NCBI RefSeq assembly: GCF_900639985.1
Contig: NZ_CAAAIM010000001.1
Location: 992,001-1,056,000 of the forward strand
Reading direction: 5' to 3'
DNA: 64,000 nucleotides
Origin: Legionella rowbothamii
GTDB lineage: Bacteria > Pseudomonadota > Gammaproteobacteria > Legionellales > Legionellaceae
The notes beneath the pieces are model-generated. The model was not told where the DNA came from, made no database searches, and saw only the letters and a program-made list of their open reading frames with translations. Shown here piece by piece: positions 38,063-48,495 of this stretch. Every line of letters begins with the position of its first letter. Position 1 is the first letter of the stretch. The position numbers and the translations under genes are program-made.

Positions 38063-38473
38063 TTACAGCGCCAACAAAACAAAGGTACTTACAATAAAAA
38101 GTAACGTGCTGGTGATGTAAGGATAATTGTACGATTTATAACTTCGCTTACGCATGAATAAATCAATTAGGAATACAGGGAGTACTGAAACAAGGGTTAA
38201 TACAATCACTACAGTCACATGTTCGGCTATTTGTGGGAGAGGTATTATTGACACCAAAACCGTAAATATCTTCACTAGAATTTCACGATACCAGGTGATC
38301 GCCAAGATAACCCAATCGCTAAAACTAAATACAAACCAAGACGCAACTAAGAGAGGCAAAAATAATTTAACACCTTTAACCGCAAAAATTTTTTTAATGA
38401 CTCCGAGGAACTCCTGTGAAAAAAATACCGTAATAGCCCCCAACAGGATAACCATAGTCAGTGTGAATAACAT
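38063..38473 (-). CDS. Small hypothetical membrane protein (about 4 helices)
   Basis: The 136-residue protein has hydrophobic segments at ~2-20, 35-60, 63-85 and 112-135 (TLTMVILLGAITVFFSQEFL, LFLPLLVASWFVFSFSDWVIL, VTVVIVLTLVSVLPVFLIDL, ITSTLLFIVSTFVLLAL). A basic loop RKRSYKSYNYP precedes the last helix. I recognise no family. It lies 45 bases after uup on the same strand and may share its transcript. Confidence 0.65.
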   Translation of the reverse strand: MLFTLTMVILLGAITVFFSQEFLGVIKKIFAVKGVKLFLPLLVASWFVFSFSDWVILAITWYREILVKIFTVLVSIIPLPQIAEHVTVVIVLTLVSVLPVFLIDLFMRKRSYKSYNYPYITSTLLFIVSTFVLLAL

Positions 38474-38517
38474 TTACTTGTTCCTCAAACATAAATCTAA
38501 AAACTAATTGGTACTCT

Positions 38518-40383
38518 TTACAATCGTTCCTCTAAAGCTTCCCAACGCGCATAGTGCTCCATTAATACAGCTTCATCCTCAGCAAGACTCTGATTTATTT
38601 TTGCAATAGCCGATGCATCTTGCTGATAAAATTTTGGATCAGCCATCTGTAATTGCAACTCAGAAATTTTCTTTTCCAATTGCTCAATTTTCTGTGGCAA
38701 CTGGGATAATTCACGCTGTTCATTAAAGCTTAGCTTATTTGTCGATGGACTGCGCTTCACCACTGGATTTTTATCCGCCGTATCACGCTCACGCTGCTGT
38801 TGTTGCTGTTGTTTCTTATGCATTTTATAGTCATCATAACCACCAACAAACTCGCTAAATTGTCCGGCCTCTTCATACACTAAGACGCTAGTTACCACCT
38901 GGTTAATGAAGGCTCTATCGTGACTAATTAATATTAATGTACCAGGATAATCAGCCAACATATCTTCCAAAAGCTCTAGCGTTTCGATATCTAAATCATT
39001 AGTAGGCTCATCCATCACTAAAAAGTTAACTGGTTTAGCGAATAACTTAGCTAACAATAAACGATTACGCTCCCCACCTGATAATACAGAAACCGGTTGA
39101 TTAAATCGCTCTGCAGAAAATAAAAAATCACGCAAGTAACTGGCAACATGTTTTTGCTTGCCGTTAATCGTGACATAATCAGCGCCCTCACCCACGTTAT
39201 ACATTACCGTTTTATCTTCTTGCAATTGCCGACGCAACTGATCAAAATAAGCTACGTTTAAGGAAGTGCCCTGTTTGATTTCTCCTGAATCAGGTTGCAG
39301 TTCCCCCAGCAATAAACGCACTAAAGTAGTTTTACCACAGCCATTAGGTCCAATAACTCCAAGTTTATCTCCACGAGTCAGTAATAAAGAAAAATTTTCT
39401 AATAGCTTCTTTTGCCCTAAAGAGTAATTCACATTGCTTGCTTCGATAACTACAGAGCCTGAGCGATTTACATCTAAAGCAATAGTCTTAACTTTTCCTA
39501 CTTGATTACGGCGTGCTTTATATTCTTCACGCAATGCTTTAAGCGCACGAACTCGCCCTTCGTTACGTGTACGCCGAGCTTTGATGCCCGTGCGAATCCA
39601 GACTTCCTCTTCAGCGAGTTTTTTATCAAATAATTCATTTTGCTTTTGTTCGCTCTGACGAATTGTCTCACGTCGGTCAAGATAAGTTTCATAATCACAA
39701 TCATGTTGATGTAATTTTCCGCGATCAATTTCTACAATTCGATTTGATACTTGACTTAAGAACTCTCTATCATGGGTTACCAATAATACGGCACCTTTAA
39801 AACTTTTGAGATAGGCTTCCAGCCATTCAATTGCTTCAATATCCAAATGGTTCGTTGGCTCATCCAATAATAATAAATCGGGTGAAGCAATCAGGGCTGC
39901 CCCTAACAGTACTCGACGCTTCATTCCCCCGGATAAATTATTCATCCGCTCTTTAGTAGTAATACCCAAACGACTGGCCATCGTTTCGATTTGTGGCAAT
40001 TTATCCCAAGCGTGAAGATTATCCATACGCTGTTGGACGCGAGCTAATTTCTCCATATCCCCTTGTTGGGATAGTTCATTAAATTGAGATAAAACCTCAC
40101 CAACTTCGCCTAAACTTTTCACTAAAAAATGGTAAACTGAGTCATCCCCGGTAATGGGAACCTCTTGGGTTAGACCTGCGACTCTTAAACCTGATAATTG
40201 ATGGATTTGTCCACTGTCAGGAATAATATCTCCTTGCAGCAATTTAAGAAGCGTTGATTTCCCTGCTCCATTTCGGCCTACTAGGGCAACCCTATCTTGT
40301 GGCTGTATTTGCCAATCGGCTTTATCTAACAGTTGATTGCCAGCAATATTAAGACTTACGTCATGAAGGGAAATAATACTCAT
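38518..40383 (-). CDS. uup: ABC-F ATPase Uup
   Basis: The 621-residue protein has two ABC domains without membrane segments: Walker A GRNGAGKSTL (~36-45) and GPNGCGKTTL (~344), signatures LSGGMKRRVLL and LSGGERNRLLLAKLF, Walker B LLLDEPTNHLDI and LVMDEPTNDLDI, and a linker between. A Gln-rich stretch (KKQQQQQQRERD) leads to a C-terminal coiled coil (~560-621) typical of Uup. Uup acts on ribosomes or branched DNA and lowers transposon precise excision in E. coli. Confidence 0.94.
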   Translation of the reverse strand: MSIISLHDVSLNIAGNQLLDKADWQIQPQDRVALVGRNGAGKSTLLKLLQGDIIPDSGQIHQLSGLRVAGLTQEVPITGDDSVYHFLVKSLGEVGEVLSQFNELSQQGDMEKLARVQQRMDNLHAWDKLPQIETMASRLGITTKERMNNLSGGMKRRVLLGAALIASPDLLLLDEPTNHLDIEAIEWLEAYLKSFKGAVLLVTHDREFLSQVSNRIVEIDRGKLHQHDCDYETYLDRRETIRQSEQKQNELFDKKLAEEEVWIRTGIKARRTRNEGRVRALKALREEYKARRNQVGKVKTIALDVNRSGSVVIEASNVNYSLGQKKLLENFSLLLTRGDKLGVIGPNGCGKTTLVRLLLGELQPDSGEIKQGTSLNVAYFDQLRRQLQEDKTVMYNVGEGADYVTINGKQKHVASYLRDFLFSAERFNQPVSVLSGGERNRLLLAKLFAKPVNFLVMDEPTNDLDIETLELLEDMLADYPGTLILISHDRAFINQVVTSVLVYEEAGQFSEFVGGYDDYKMHKKQQQQQQRERDTADKNPVVKRSPSTNKLSFNEQRELSQLPQKIEQLEKKISELQLQMADPKFYQQDASAIAKINQSLAEDEAVLMEHYARWEALEERL

Positions 40384-40474
40384 ACTTTAAACTCTAAAAA
40401 TTGAAACATTTGGGTTGATTTGTGGGCCATCTTCCACGAAATCAATACCATAAAATTAATGGCTCATATTACAC

Positions 40475-40555
40475 TGTAGGTTGGGCCCATGGCCCAACAA
40501 GGGTATTGAGCCCACACCAGGACTTTATGTTGGGCCATCGGCCCAACCAACCTAC
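40475..40555. repeat. GGCCCATGGCCCAAC repeat overlapping the ridA stop codon
   Basis: TGTAGGTTGGGCCCATGGCC at the left and TTGGGCCATCGGCCCAACC near the right, with a final AACCTAC, form a long imperfect hairpin in the ridA-uup gap. The minus-strand stop codon TAG of ridA (40554-40552) is part of the repeat end GTAGGTTGG. A partial copy with the same internal GGTATTGAGCC(C)ACACCA lies at 48496-48558, so the internal spacer is shared too. Confidence 0.85.
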
Positions 40556-40932
40556 TTAGACAATACCAATACCCCATCCATCTCGACTTGTGCCCCTCGA
40601 GGCAATGCTGCAACACCGATTGCTGCTCGAGCAGGATAAGGCTCTACAAAATAACGGCCCATGGCTTCATTGATCAAGGGAAAATGGCTTAAATCAGTTA
40701 AATACACATTTAATTTCGCTATATGGGCCAAACTACCACCCGCAGCTTCACATACTGCAGATAGATTTTCTAAAACTTGAGTGATTTGTTCACTAATATC
40801 TTCACTACACATTTGCATAGTTTTAGGGTCTAGTGGTATTTGCCCTGAGAGATATACGGTGTTACCGCATTGAATTGCTTGTGAATAAGTTCCAATAGCT
40901 TCTGGAGCGAATTTGGTATGTACAGGCTGCAT
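40552..40932 (-). CDS. ridA: RidA-family enamine/imine deaminase
   Basis: RidA hydrolyses reactive imines such as 2-aminoacrylate released by PLP enzymes. The 126-residue protein has the family features [23 protein letters not shown] (~17-39, shown in parts), [26 protein letters not shown] (~76-101) and [20 protein letters not shown] (Arg ~103, Glu ~118). Its start overlaps the last base of the spoT stop codon, the common spoT-ridA order. The stop codon lies inside an inverted repeat. Confidence 0.95.
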   Translation of the reverse strand: MQPVHTKFAPEAIGTYSQAIQCGNTVYLSGQIPLDPKTMQMCSEDISEQITQVLENLSAVCEAAGGSLAHIAKLNVYLTDLSHFPLINEAMGRYFVEPYPARAAIGVAALPRGAQVEMDGVLVLSK

Positions 40933-43082
40933 TAATTATCCCCTTGTTTTTTTCGGTACAGACGCATCACCACTTTATTTGCGCGTAATCGGCGCATTAC
41001 ACGCGCCAGGTGCGTCCGGTCAATCACACTAATTGAAAACGTTACGGCGTTATGACGCCCATCACGCGGATCCACATTGATATTACCAATATTTGATCCT
41101 GCTTCGGAAATAGCAGTCGCTAAGGCGGCTAATACTCCGCGCTCATTAGCTACATCAACAGTAATATCGACCCAATACTCCCCTTCAACCTTTTCATCCC
41201 AACGCAAAGGAACGAATTGTTCGGGGTTCATACGGGAAGTTTTTAAGGTAGCACAATCGCTATTGTGCACAATGATTCCTCTACCTTGTTGGAAGACCCC
41301 GATGATGTTATCGCCAGGAATTGGCTGGCAACATTCACCAAAATGTACCACCATTCCTTCAGTACCTTTAATAGCAAAGGGGCGAACTTTGCCTGCTTTG
41401 TCCAACTCATGAAGATCCTGACTGACCACCAATCGTTTCGCAATCACCATCGCCATTTGGTTACCAATACCAATCGAATAGAGTAAGTCATCTATTGTTT
41501 TATAGTGTAAATCACTTAATAGGGCTTGCAGTGTCTCCGGTGGTACTTTCGCATAATCACTGGATAACTCTGCTAAAGATTGTTCTAACAATCGTTTTCC
41601 TAAAACAATGGATTCTTCATTTTGTTGGCTTTTCAAGAAATGGCGAATATTCGAACGTGCTTTGCCAGTAACCACAAAATTTAACCATGCCGGATTAGGA
41701 TGAGCACTGGAGGAAGTAATGATTTCTACGGTTTGTCCATTCGATAAAGGGATGCTCAGTGGTACTAAACGCCGATTCACCTTTGCGGCCACACAACTAT
41801 TCCCTACTCCTGAATGTACTGCATAAGCAAAATCAACCGGGGTTGCCCCCTTGGGCAACTCCATAATATGGCCTTTGGGAGTAAATACATAAACCTCATC
41901 AGGGAATAAATCGATTTTAACGTTTTCAATGAATTCCAGAGAGTTCCCAGTACTACGCTGCATTTCTAATAAACTTTGTACCCATTCGCGAGCACGCAAC
42001 TGCGCCTCATTTACTTCTAATCCTGAAGATTTATAAATCCAATGTGCTGCAACCCCATTATCTGCAACTTTATCCATATCTCGTGTACGGATTTGCACCT
42101 CCAGTGGAACCCCAAAGGGACCAAATAAGGTGGTATGCAAAGATTGATAACCATTCGCTTTAGGAATACCTATATAATCTTTAAAACGCTGAGGAACAGG
42201 TTTATAAGTGCAATGCAAAGCACCTAAAATACGATAACAGGAGTCAATATCTTCAGTAATAACCCGGAATGCAAATACATCGGTAATTTCTGTAAAGGAG
42301 GCCTTTTTTTGCCGCATTTTTCGATAGATACTGTATAAGTGCTTCTGTCTACCAAATACTTGCTCATAGGGAATATTTAATTGCGCAAGAGCCTGTTGTA
42401 AATCACGCTCAATAGTCTGGGTTAATTCTCGTCGATTACCGCGTGATTTTTCTACGGCGGATTTAATTGCTCGATAACGCATGGGATATAAGGCTTGAAA
42501 TCCCAGGTCCTCAAGGCCAACGTAGATGGAGTGCATCCCTAAACGGTTGGCAATTGGAGCATAAATTTCTAAGGTTTCAATAGCAATACGTCGTCGTTTT
42601 GCTGCAGGCATCGAACCTAATGTGCGCATATTATGCAGTCGGTCCGCTAATTTTACGATAATTACGCGAATATCTTTGACCATAGCCAAAACCATTTTGC
42701 GGAAGTTTTCAGCCTGGGCTTCTGCTTTGGATTCAAATTTGATTTTGGTAAGTTTGGTAACCCCATCGACTAGGGCGGTGATGTCTTCACCAAATTGGCG
42801 GGTTAAATCTTCTTTGCTTACGGTGGTATCTTCAACTACATCATGGAGCAATGTCGCCATAATGGTTTGATAATCGAGCCGCATTCGGGCCAAAATCAAA
42901 GCTGCGGCAACAGGATGAGTAATATAAGGCTCTCCTGAACGACGCATTTGACCATGGTGTGCCTTTTCAGCAACCAAATAAGCTTGGTAACATTTTTCTA
43001 TTTGAGCTTGCTCAAGATAGCACTTCAGCTCTTCGTCAAGCTCTTTAAAATAGCTCACGCAGCACTCCCTGATGTCCAACAT
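40932..43082 (-). CDS. spoT: Bifunctional (p)ppGpp synthetase/hydrolase SpoT
   Basis: SpoT makes and degrades the stringent-response alarmone. The 716 residues contain, in order, an HD hydrolase domain with HPVAA (His56), HDVVEDT (80-86) and [10 protein letters not shown], which is complete so hydrolysis should work; the synthetase domain with HLYSIYRKM and NGYQSLHTT and [23 protein letters not shown] ([20 protein letters not shown]); zinc-finger-like [11 protein letters not shown]; and ACT. I chose the second Met (MLDIRECC) because GAGG lies 7 bases upstream of it. It is in the yicC-gmk-rpoZ-spoT-ridA series, but 376 bases separate it from rpoZ. Confidence 0.96.
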   Translation of the reverse strand: MLDIRECCVSYFKELDEELKCYLEQAQIEKCYQAYLVAEKAHHGQMRRSGEPYITHPVAAALILARMRLDYQTIMATLLHDVVEDTTVSKEDLTRQFGEDITALVDGVTKLTKIKFESKAEAQAENFRKMVLAMVKDIRVIIVKLADRLHNMRTLGSMPAAKRRRIAIETLEIYAPIANRLGMHSIYVGLEDLGFQALYPMRYRAIKSAVEKSRGNRRELTQTIERDLQQALAQLNIPYEQVFGRQKHLYSIYRKMRQKKASFTEITDVFAFRVITEDIDSCYRILGALHCTYKPVPQRFKDYIGIPKANGYQSLHTTLFGPFGVPLEVQIRTRDMDKVADNGVAAHWIYKSSGLEVNEAQLRAREWVQSLLEMQRSTGNSLEFIENVKIDLFPDEVYVFTPKGHIMELPKGATPVDFAYAVHSGVGNSCVAAKVNRRLVPLSIPLSNGQTVEIITSSSAHPNPAWLNFVVTGKARSNIRHFLKSQQNEESIVLGKRLLEQSLAELSSDYAKVPPETLQALLSDLHYKTIDDLLYSIGIGNQMAMVIAKRLVVSQDLHELDKAGKVRPFAIKGTEGMVVHFGECCQPIPGDNIIGVFQQGRGIIVHNSDCATLKTSRMNPEQFVPLRWDEKVEGEYWVDITVDVANERGVLAALATAISEAGSNIGNINVDPRDGRHNAVTFSISVIDRTHLARVMRRLRANKVVMRLYRKKQGDN

Positions 43083-43458
43083 GGTCATACCTCATTTTGG
43101 CTAAGATAATGGAAACAACCCCTCACATCCAAGCAAAAAAATTGAACCTATACTAAAATAATAGTCCAAACCATAAAAAATGGTGCACCTGCACAATAGA
43201 CCATTTAAAATTGCTTAAAAACACATACCCGTATTGTAACCGTTCACGCTGTATGTAAATTTCGTCATTGCGGGCGCAATGAAGGTAGTTTTTTATTTAA
43301 TTCAAAAAAATAACAGAACCTTGTGTACGAGCAGCCCTACTAGACAAAACACTAATATGAACTCTGTAGCACGATTTCCCCGTATTAAGCGGCGTTAATA
43401 CGAGTATGAACTGACATTTCGTCATCCCCGCCTGGGCGAGAATGACAAAACCCCAATC
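43083..43458. other. Repeat-rich gap between rpoZ and spoT
   Basis: No gene. Structures: a GTCATTGCGGGCGCAATGAAGG half-element near 43259-43284, a CGTATTAA-GCGGCG-TTAATACG palindrome at 43381-43402, and GTCATCCCCGCC/GGGCGAGAATGAC at 43420-43447. The repeats lie in what is one operon in most relatives, so spoT may have its own promoter here; I could not place one. Confidence 0.6.
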
Positions 43459-43662
43459 TTATTCTTTGTCTAAAATATCTGCTGTGACCAGTCCTTCAGC
43501 AATTTCACGTAAAGCAACAACTGTTGGCTTATCATTTTCCCATTCAACCATAGGCTGATCACCGCGCACAGCAATTTGTCGTGCACGTTTTGTAGCCACC
43601 ATAACTAATTCAAAACGGTTTGCTACATGCTCTAAACAATCTTCAACTGTAACTCGTGCCAT
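43459..43662 (-). CDS. rpoZ: RNA polymerase omega subunit
   Basis: RpoZ helps fold the beta' subunit and mediates ppGpp binding to RNA polymerase. The 67-residue protein has the family core [31 protein letters not shown] and [22 protein letters not shown] precedes the ATG at good spacing. It is slightly shorter than E. coli omega (91), lacking part of the C-terminal tail. It follows gmk after 33 bases. Confidence 0.95.
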   Translation of the reverse strand: MARVTVEDCLEHVANRFELVMVATKRARQIAVRGDQPMVEWENDKPTVVALREIAEGLVTADILDKE

Positions 43663-43695
43663 AATTGCATCCTCCGGTAACCAAAACTTCTTATT

Positions 43696-44334
43696 TTACT
43701 GCGATGACATCAGGAATGAAAGTAATTTTGCTTGTTTATTTACCTGGCGCTCGATACGCAGCCGATTAGCCAACACAATTGTACGTAAATCCGCGGCAGC
43801 ATGTTCAAAGGTATCATTAACAATAAGGTAATCAAACTCCGAATAATGACTCAGTTCATCTTGGGCTTTTTTCATTCGACCACGAATTATTTCATCATTA
43901 TCTTGACCTCTATTGGTTAAACGCTCCTTCAAGACCTCAATTGATGGTGGAATGATAAAGATACTTACTGCTTCAGGAAAGTTTTTCTTAATTTGGGCCG
44001 CGCCTTGCCAATCAATATCTAAAACCACATCAATGCCACGTGCCAAACGCTCACAAATTTGTGTCTTGGAAGTACCATACAAATGGCTAAAAACTTGCGC
44101 ATGTTCAATAAATGAACCTGCATTGATCATAGCAGTAAATTGGCCTTCATCAACAAAAAAATAATCTACTCCATGAGCCTCTCCTGGCCGCATCCCACGA
44201 GTTGTATGTGAAATAGAAACCTCTATTTGTTCCAAAGTCTCAATTAAATTTCTCACTAAACTCGTTTTGCCCCCTCCTGAAGGTGCAGCAACAATAAATA
44301 AATTACCCAAATAATTACCCACAATAAGACTCAC
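43696..44334 (-). CDS. gmk: Guanylate kinase
   Basis: Gmk phosphorylates GMP to GDP. The protein has the P-loop [11 protein letters not shown] (~17-27), [22 protein letters not shown] (~40-61), and the lid with [23 protein letters not shown] (~140). Length is 212 with a GTG start at 44334 that overlaps the yicC stop; a GTG at 44322 or TTG at 44310 would give the more usual N-terminus [13 protein letters not shown], so the start is not settled. Confidence 0.94.
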   Translation of the reverse strand: MSLIVGNYLGNLFIVAAPSGGGKTSLVRNLIETLEQIEVSISHTTRGMRPGEAHGVDYFFVDEGQFTAMINAGSFIEHAQVFSHLYGTSKTQICERLARGIDVVLDIDWQGAAQIKKNFPEAVSIFIIPPSIEVLKERLTNRGQDNDEIIRGRMKKAQDELSHYSEFDYLIVNDTFEHAAADLRTIVLANRLRIERQVNKQAKLLSFLMSSQ

Positions 44335-45197
44335 TCAATGTTTTGAATTTGCTCTCGCATTTGTTCAATTAGTACTTTCATTTCCACTGCGCTCTGAGTC
44401 AATTCCACAGAATCTGACTTAGAACTTAAGGTGTTCGCCTCTCGATTCAACTCTTGCATTAAGAAATCAAGGCGTCTTCCAGCTATTTTATCGCAATTTA
44501 TAGTTCGACTCACTTCATTAATATGAGTTTGTAAACGATCTAATTCTTCACTTACATCCAACCGGGTAAGAATTAACGCGATTTCCTGTTCTACCCTATT
44601 CTCCGGAACTTCAATCTGCACGGCCTGCAAACGAGAAAACAATTTATCTTTAATTTGTCCTGCTTGATTTGCCACAAGCTCTCGTGAACGGGTTACTTCG
44701 TTACCTATATCCCGCAAACGACCAAGCACATGGGACTGTAACGCTTTTCCTTCAGTAGCACGAACTTGTTTGAGCTGTTCGATGGCATCTTCGAATAGAG
44801 AAATTGCTTGCTGACCGAGTTCTTCAACATCCGGAGCACTTACCTGCACGACCCCAGGCCAAGCAAGAATACGACTTACCCCAAAATCATTTGCTAAGTG
44901 ATGGGAAGCAGACAATTGATGGCTTAAATCCACCAAGGCATTTACCATTGCTGTATTTACAAGCATAGTCTGACTATCAGAACCCACATCCTGATACTTC
45001 AGCTGACACTCTAATTTACCACGACTTATTTTATCACGTAGCGCATTGCGCAAGTGAGGTTCAATAAAACGAAATGGTTCTGGCAAACGAAATGAAATAT
45101 CTAGATACCGATGATTTACTGAGCGAATCTCCCAACAAAGAGTTCCGGCATTGATCTGTTTTTGTGCCCGAGCAAAGGCAGTCATACTTTGAATCAT
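44331..45197 (-). CDS. yicC: YicC-family endoribonuclease-like stress protein
   Basis: The 288-residue protein starts [12 protein letters not shown], has the YicC N-domain ([20 protein letters not shown] near 22) and the C-terminal domain with the conserved acidic signature [18 protein letters not shown] (~218) and [22 protein letters not shown] (~243). Members cut or help degrade RNA. It precedes gmk, overlapping by four bases. In enterobacteria yicC and rph are divergent neighbours; here two accessory genes lie between. Confidence 0.93.
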   Translation of the reverse strand: MIQSMTAFARAQKQINAGTLCWEIRSVNHRYLDISFRLPEPFRFIEPHLRNALRDKISRGKLECQLKYQDVGSDSQTMLVNTAMVNALVDLSHQLSASHHLANDFGVSRILAWPGVVQVSAPDVEELGQQAISLFEDAIEQLKQVRATEGKALQSHVLGRLRDIGNEVTRSRELVANQAGQIKDKLFSRLQAVQIEVPENRVEQEIALILTRLDVSEELDRLQTHINEVSRTINCDKIAGRRLDFLMQELNREANTLSSKSDSVELTQSAVEMKVLIEQMREQIQNIE

Positions 45198-45225
45198 AAA
45201 AATACCATTGAAGATACGTCGCGCG

Positions 45226-45254
45226 ACTATACCTCAATTTCAGAAAATTGGACA
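45226..45254 (-). promoter_or_regulatory. Possible promoter of the yicC-gmk-rpoZ unit
   Basis: On the minus strand TGTCCA (45254-45249) and TATAGT (45231-45226) are 17 bases apart, with about 28 bases from the -10 box to the yicC start. The -35 box is a poor match, the -10 box good. Confidence 0.4.
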
Positions 45255-45361
45255 GAACTGATCATAATCAACTTAAGCGAGCATTATAATGTGTTTGCTA
45301 GGCTGTCAACCGCAGCAAAAATTCCGTCGTTCTACAACAGAATTGATTGTTTTCAATTTTT

Positions 45362-45826
45362 ATGCACAATAGCGAACAAATAAACTCTAAAATAAAACTT
45401 GCTATGAATGACCTATCTTTTAACCTAAATGAATTAAAACTAGAACACAGTGCAGTACCGGCCAATAAAGCGCAAATAATCGAATTAGAAAATTATTTTG
45501 ATCATCCCCTCCCTTTTAATCTGAAAGAAATCTTTAGAAATTATAATGGTGCTAGCCTGAAGCAATATGATATGAATCATTTCTATATAGTGGGTAAGGA
45601 TAAAAAGAATCCCTTGAATATTTGGTTTACCATTAATAAATGTAGCGAACACTTAGGATTAGAAACTCTTCCGTTTGCAGAAAACGAGACTCACTCAATT
45701 TATTTCTTAAAATGGGAGCAAGAGCAAGCGAAAGTATATTTATGGAGCGAGGCTAGTCAAGAAATCACCCATATATCTGATTCTTTTGATGAATTTCTAA
45801 AAGATTTATTGAAAATTTTATCTTAA
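45362..45826 (+). CDS. SMI1/KNR4 (SUKH) family protein
   Basis: The ~154-residue protein has the SUKH pattern: AQIIELENYFDHPLPFNLKE (start of the domain, ~38-57), IFRNYNGASL, a middle part with HFYIVGKDKKNPLNIWF, and YFLKWEQEQAKVYLWSEASQ followed by ISDSFDEFLKDLL at the end. SUKH proteins are best known as immunity proteins against polymorphic toxins. No toxin, VgrG or Rhs gene lies beside it, so immunity is only a family guess. The start could also be the ATG at 45404; neither has a clear Shine-Dalgarno. Confidence 0.8.
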   Translation: MHNSEQINSKIKLAMNDLSFNLNELKLEHSAVPANKAQIIELENYFDHPLPFNLKEIFRNYNGASLKQYDMNHFYIVGKDKKNPLNIWFTINKCSEHLGLETLPFAENETHSIYFLKWEQEQAKVYLWSEASQEITHISDSFDEFLKDLLKILS

Positions 45827-45922
45827 TAGGATCTAAAATTAGCTTGTACCATTGGTGATTTGAATAAGACTACCTCACACCTTATACTGACCATACACAT
45901 TGACCACCAAATCACCAAATAA

Positions 45923-47692
45923 ATGAATACACATGAAGCCCTTATTAGTGCCTACGTATCTCTTGGCTATTCCGTTGATGATCAGGGCTGTTGCCATGGA
46001 ACCTCACTTCGCTGGTTAGAGGCTTCATTCTTAGACGAAGAACCCAAATTTCATAAGCGCCTCCTCAAAATCGCCGCCTACGGCAAATATCTAAAAACAG
46101 CCATTGAGGCAGTCAAAGCAAAACGAGGAGAAAACTTAACTAAAGAAGATAAATATTTACTTGAAATCCAGGCCTTTATGGATCACCTATACATTTTTCA
46201 AGCCCCCTTTGAACAGAGAAGCTTATTTAATAGTAGCCTCCCTATACTTCAGGAGGATATTGATAAAGCATCTACGCTGGGTTCATCTGATACGATAGAA
46301 CAGTTAGGTGGACTTACTAAAGTTTATTCTCATCCTTTAATCTATAACGAACAAGAAATTGCACTTTATTTAGATGATTTAGGGCAAGCCCTAGAAAAGC
46401 ACTGTCCACTCCATGGAAAAAAAATTGGTATTCTGTTATCCAGTCATACGCATACAAGCGCACTAATCTATACCACGGGAAGAGGAGAATGGCGCTATAT
46501 GGATATTAATGAATATCCACCAGAATCTTTCTCAAAAGAGAGCACTCCAAAACTGGCCAGAAATATTGTTGAAAGCTTCAAGGAACATGAAAGCCCTTAT
46601 GTTGCCTTTGCCTCAAGAGTAATTACAGTAAAAAAAGATCCGTTCATAAATCAATTAACAGAAGAACTTTCCAAACTCAGGACAAAACATCCAGTAACCA
46701 GTAATCTAGCTCGGCGTACAGAGCAAGTTAATCTCTGTTATCTAGCCTCACAACAAGGCGATGCCCAAATTGTTGAGGAGACAGCTAGATATGGAGCAAA
46801 TATTGAGTTTACAGACAAGGACGGAATTACTCCTGTTATGATAGCTGCGATGGATGGATATGATGACGTTATCGATGTACTTGCAAAACATAAAGCGAAT
46901 CTAAATGTGGTTAATCAACCTAATGGCTGGACTCCAATACATTACGCTATAAGTGATAGATATACTAAGGTACTTACGCGTCTTGCCCAAAATAACGCCG
47001 ATCTTAATGTGCGAGCTAAAAACGGATTCACTCCTCTCCTACTGGCTGTCATTAATGGGAATGTGGAAGCCGTTGTTGAGTTAATAAAATTTGGCGCTAA
47101 TGTAAGTGTATCCCTACCTTGGCCCATCAAAGATTTTAAACCAAAGGATGCGTTAGCTAATAAACGCTTTAACTTCCTAGTAAAACAAAAACTAATTGTA
47201 AATGATACGATTATGCTCTGTCCTCAGGATATAGCCTTCATCGATGGGAAAGACCAAATTGTCACGCTGTTCAGACATGCTCAGAGAATTAATTCACTGT
47301 ACCAAACCGTAACAGCCTTTGAAAAAGATTGTGAAAACAAGCAAGCACAGCAGGTAATTGCTGCTGCTCATGGCTTAGTGGAATTCACGAATGAATACAT
47401 CAGCACACTTTACTCAGCGCCGCATGCTTTAGAATTAGATGAGTGGAATAATCGATATACCAACGGAATGCAGTTTCTTAGCGCACAAAGCCAGGAGCCG
47501 CACTATTTAGATTCATTAAATAAAATAAACGCTCAATTTAAAAGCTTAATAACAGCTCGTCGTCCTACTATGAAGGATTCCCCGTTAAAAAGGAAATCAC
47601 TGTTTTCAAACGATACTCCAGAGGCAAAACGCATAAAATTTACAGAACATTCTTTAGATGGAAATATGGATCTCAAGACTGGATTTAGCTAG
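45923..47692 (+). CDS. Ankyrin-repeat protein with N-terminal Cys-His-Asp hydrolase-like domain, effector candidate
   Basis: The 589-residue protein has an N-terminal domain (~1-250) with QGCCHGTSLRWLEA (Cys23/24), SSHTHTSALIY (His175/177) and WRYMDIN (Asp194), the spacing of papain/YopT-like cysteine hydrolases and of several Legionella effectors. Three to four ankyrin repeats follow at ~266-400 (LASQQGDAQIVEETARYGAN, DGITPVMIAAMDGYDDVIDV, GWTPIHYAISDRYTKVLTRL, NGFTPLLLAVINGNVEAVVE), then a helical region and a basic, Ser-rich tail (MKDSPLKRKSLFSNDTP). I infer a type IV effector that cuts or modifies a host protein bound by the ankyrin part. Catalysis is not proven. Confidence 0.8.
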   Translation: MNTHEALISAYVSLGYSVDDQGCCHGTSLRWLEASFLDEEPKFHKRLLKIAAYGKYLKTAIEAVKAKRGENLTKEDKYLLEIQAFMDHLYIFQAPFEQRSLFNSSLPILQEDIDKASTLGSSDTIEQLGGLTKVYSHPLIYNEQEIALYLDDLGQALEKHCPLHGKKIGILLSSHTHTSALIYTTGRGEWRYMDINEYPPESFSKESTPKLARNIVESFKEHESPYVAFASRVITVKKDPFINQLTEELSKLRTKHPVTSNLARRTEQVNLCYLASQQGDAQIVEETARYGANIEFTDKDGITPVMIAAMDGYDDVIDVLAKHKANLNVVNQPNGWTPIHYAISDRYTKVLTRLAQNNADLNVRAKNGFTPLLLAVINGNVEAVVELIKFGANVSVSLPWPIKDFKPKDALANKRFNFLVKQKLIVNDTIMLCPQDIAFIDGKDQIVTLFRHAQRINSLYQTVTAFEKDCENKQAQQVIAAAHGLVEFTNEYISTLYSAPHALELDEWNNRYTNGMQFLSAQSQEPHYLDSLNKINAQFKSLITARRPTMKDSPLKRKSLFSNDTPEAKRIKFTEHSLDGNMDLKTGFS

Positions 47693-47730
47693 ATTGTTAC
47701 ATGATGGGTGCAACTCTCCGCGTTAAGCGG

Positions 47731-47755
47731 TATAATTACTCTTTTTTGCGAGGAT
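47731..47755 (+). promoter_or_regulatory. rph -10 box and ribosome binding site
   Basis: A perfect TATAAT at 47731-47736 lies ~26 bases before the rph ATG, and GCGAGGAT at 47748-47755 gives a 6-base spacing to the ATG at 47762. A clear -35 hexamer was not found. The transcript would have a very short leader. Confidence 0.5.
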
Positions 47756-47761
47756 TATCTC

Positions 47762-48469
47762 ATGCGCCCCAGTAATCGTGAAGCCAATCAACTTCGTCCT
47801 ATAAAATTAACCCGCAACTTTACAAAACATGCAGAAGGTTCGGTGCTTGTTGAGTTTGGAGATACTAAGGTTCTATGTACCGCCTCAGTGATTGATGGTG
47901 TACCTCGTTTTATTAAAGGTAAAAACCAAGGTTGGGTAACTGCAGAATACGGCATGCTTCCTCGAGCCACCCACAGCCGTACAGAGCGCGAAGCTGCAAA
48001 AGGGAAACAAGGTGGACGAACTATGGAAATCCAGCGCCTTATTGGTCGTTCATTAAGAGCTTGTGTGGATTTAAAATTCTTAGGTGAAAATACGATTACT
48101 CTGGATTGTGATGTAATTCAGGCAGATGGTGGAACACGTACTGCCGCCATTACGGGTGCCTGTGTTGCAATGAGAGATGCTGTTACTTGGATGGTTGAGC
48201 GTGAAAAAATCCGTAGAATGCCTACATTTAATTATATTGCCGCAGTTTCTGTAGGTATCTATAGAGGGCAACCTGTTCTTGATTTAGATTATGCAGAAGA
48301 TGTACTTGCTGAAACTGACATGAATGTTGTAATGACTGAAGCAGGGCATTTTATTGAAGTACAAGGAACTGCAGAAGATAAAAACTTCAATCGCGATGAG
48401 TTAAACAGCATGCTTGCTTTGGCTGAAATCGGAATTCCTCAGCTAATTGAGTTACAAAAAAACGCTTAA
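47762..48469 (+). CDS. rph: Ribonuclease PH
   Basis: RNase PH trims tRNA 3' ends phosphorolytically. The 235-residue protein shows [57 protein letters not shown] (phosphate-binding Arg residues), [39 protein letters not shown] and [19 protein letters not shown], all in order. The chosen ATG gives MRPSNRE and fits the Shine-Dalgarno; an upstream in-frame start at 47708 would add 18 residues foreign to the family. Confidence 0.97.
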   Translation: MRPSNREANQLRPIKLTRNFTKHAEGSVLVEFGDTKVLCTASVIDGVPRFIKGKNQGWVTAEYGMLPRATHSRTEREAAKGKQGGRTMEIQRLIGRSLRACVDLKFLGENTITLDCDVIQADGGTRTAAITGACVAMRDAVTWMVEREKIRRMPTFNYIAAVSVGIYRGQPVLDLDYAEDVLAETDMNVVMTEAGHFIEVQGTAEDKNFNRDELNSMLALAEIGIPQLIELQKNA

Positions 48470-48495
48470 ACGTGAACATTGCTGCTTTCGATATC

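Noticed and set aside
38818..38860. Gln repeat in uup as a sign of a frame error
   Set aside because: A run of CAG/CAA codons in the linker before the C-terminal coiled coil is normal for Uup.
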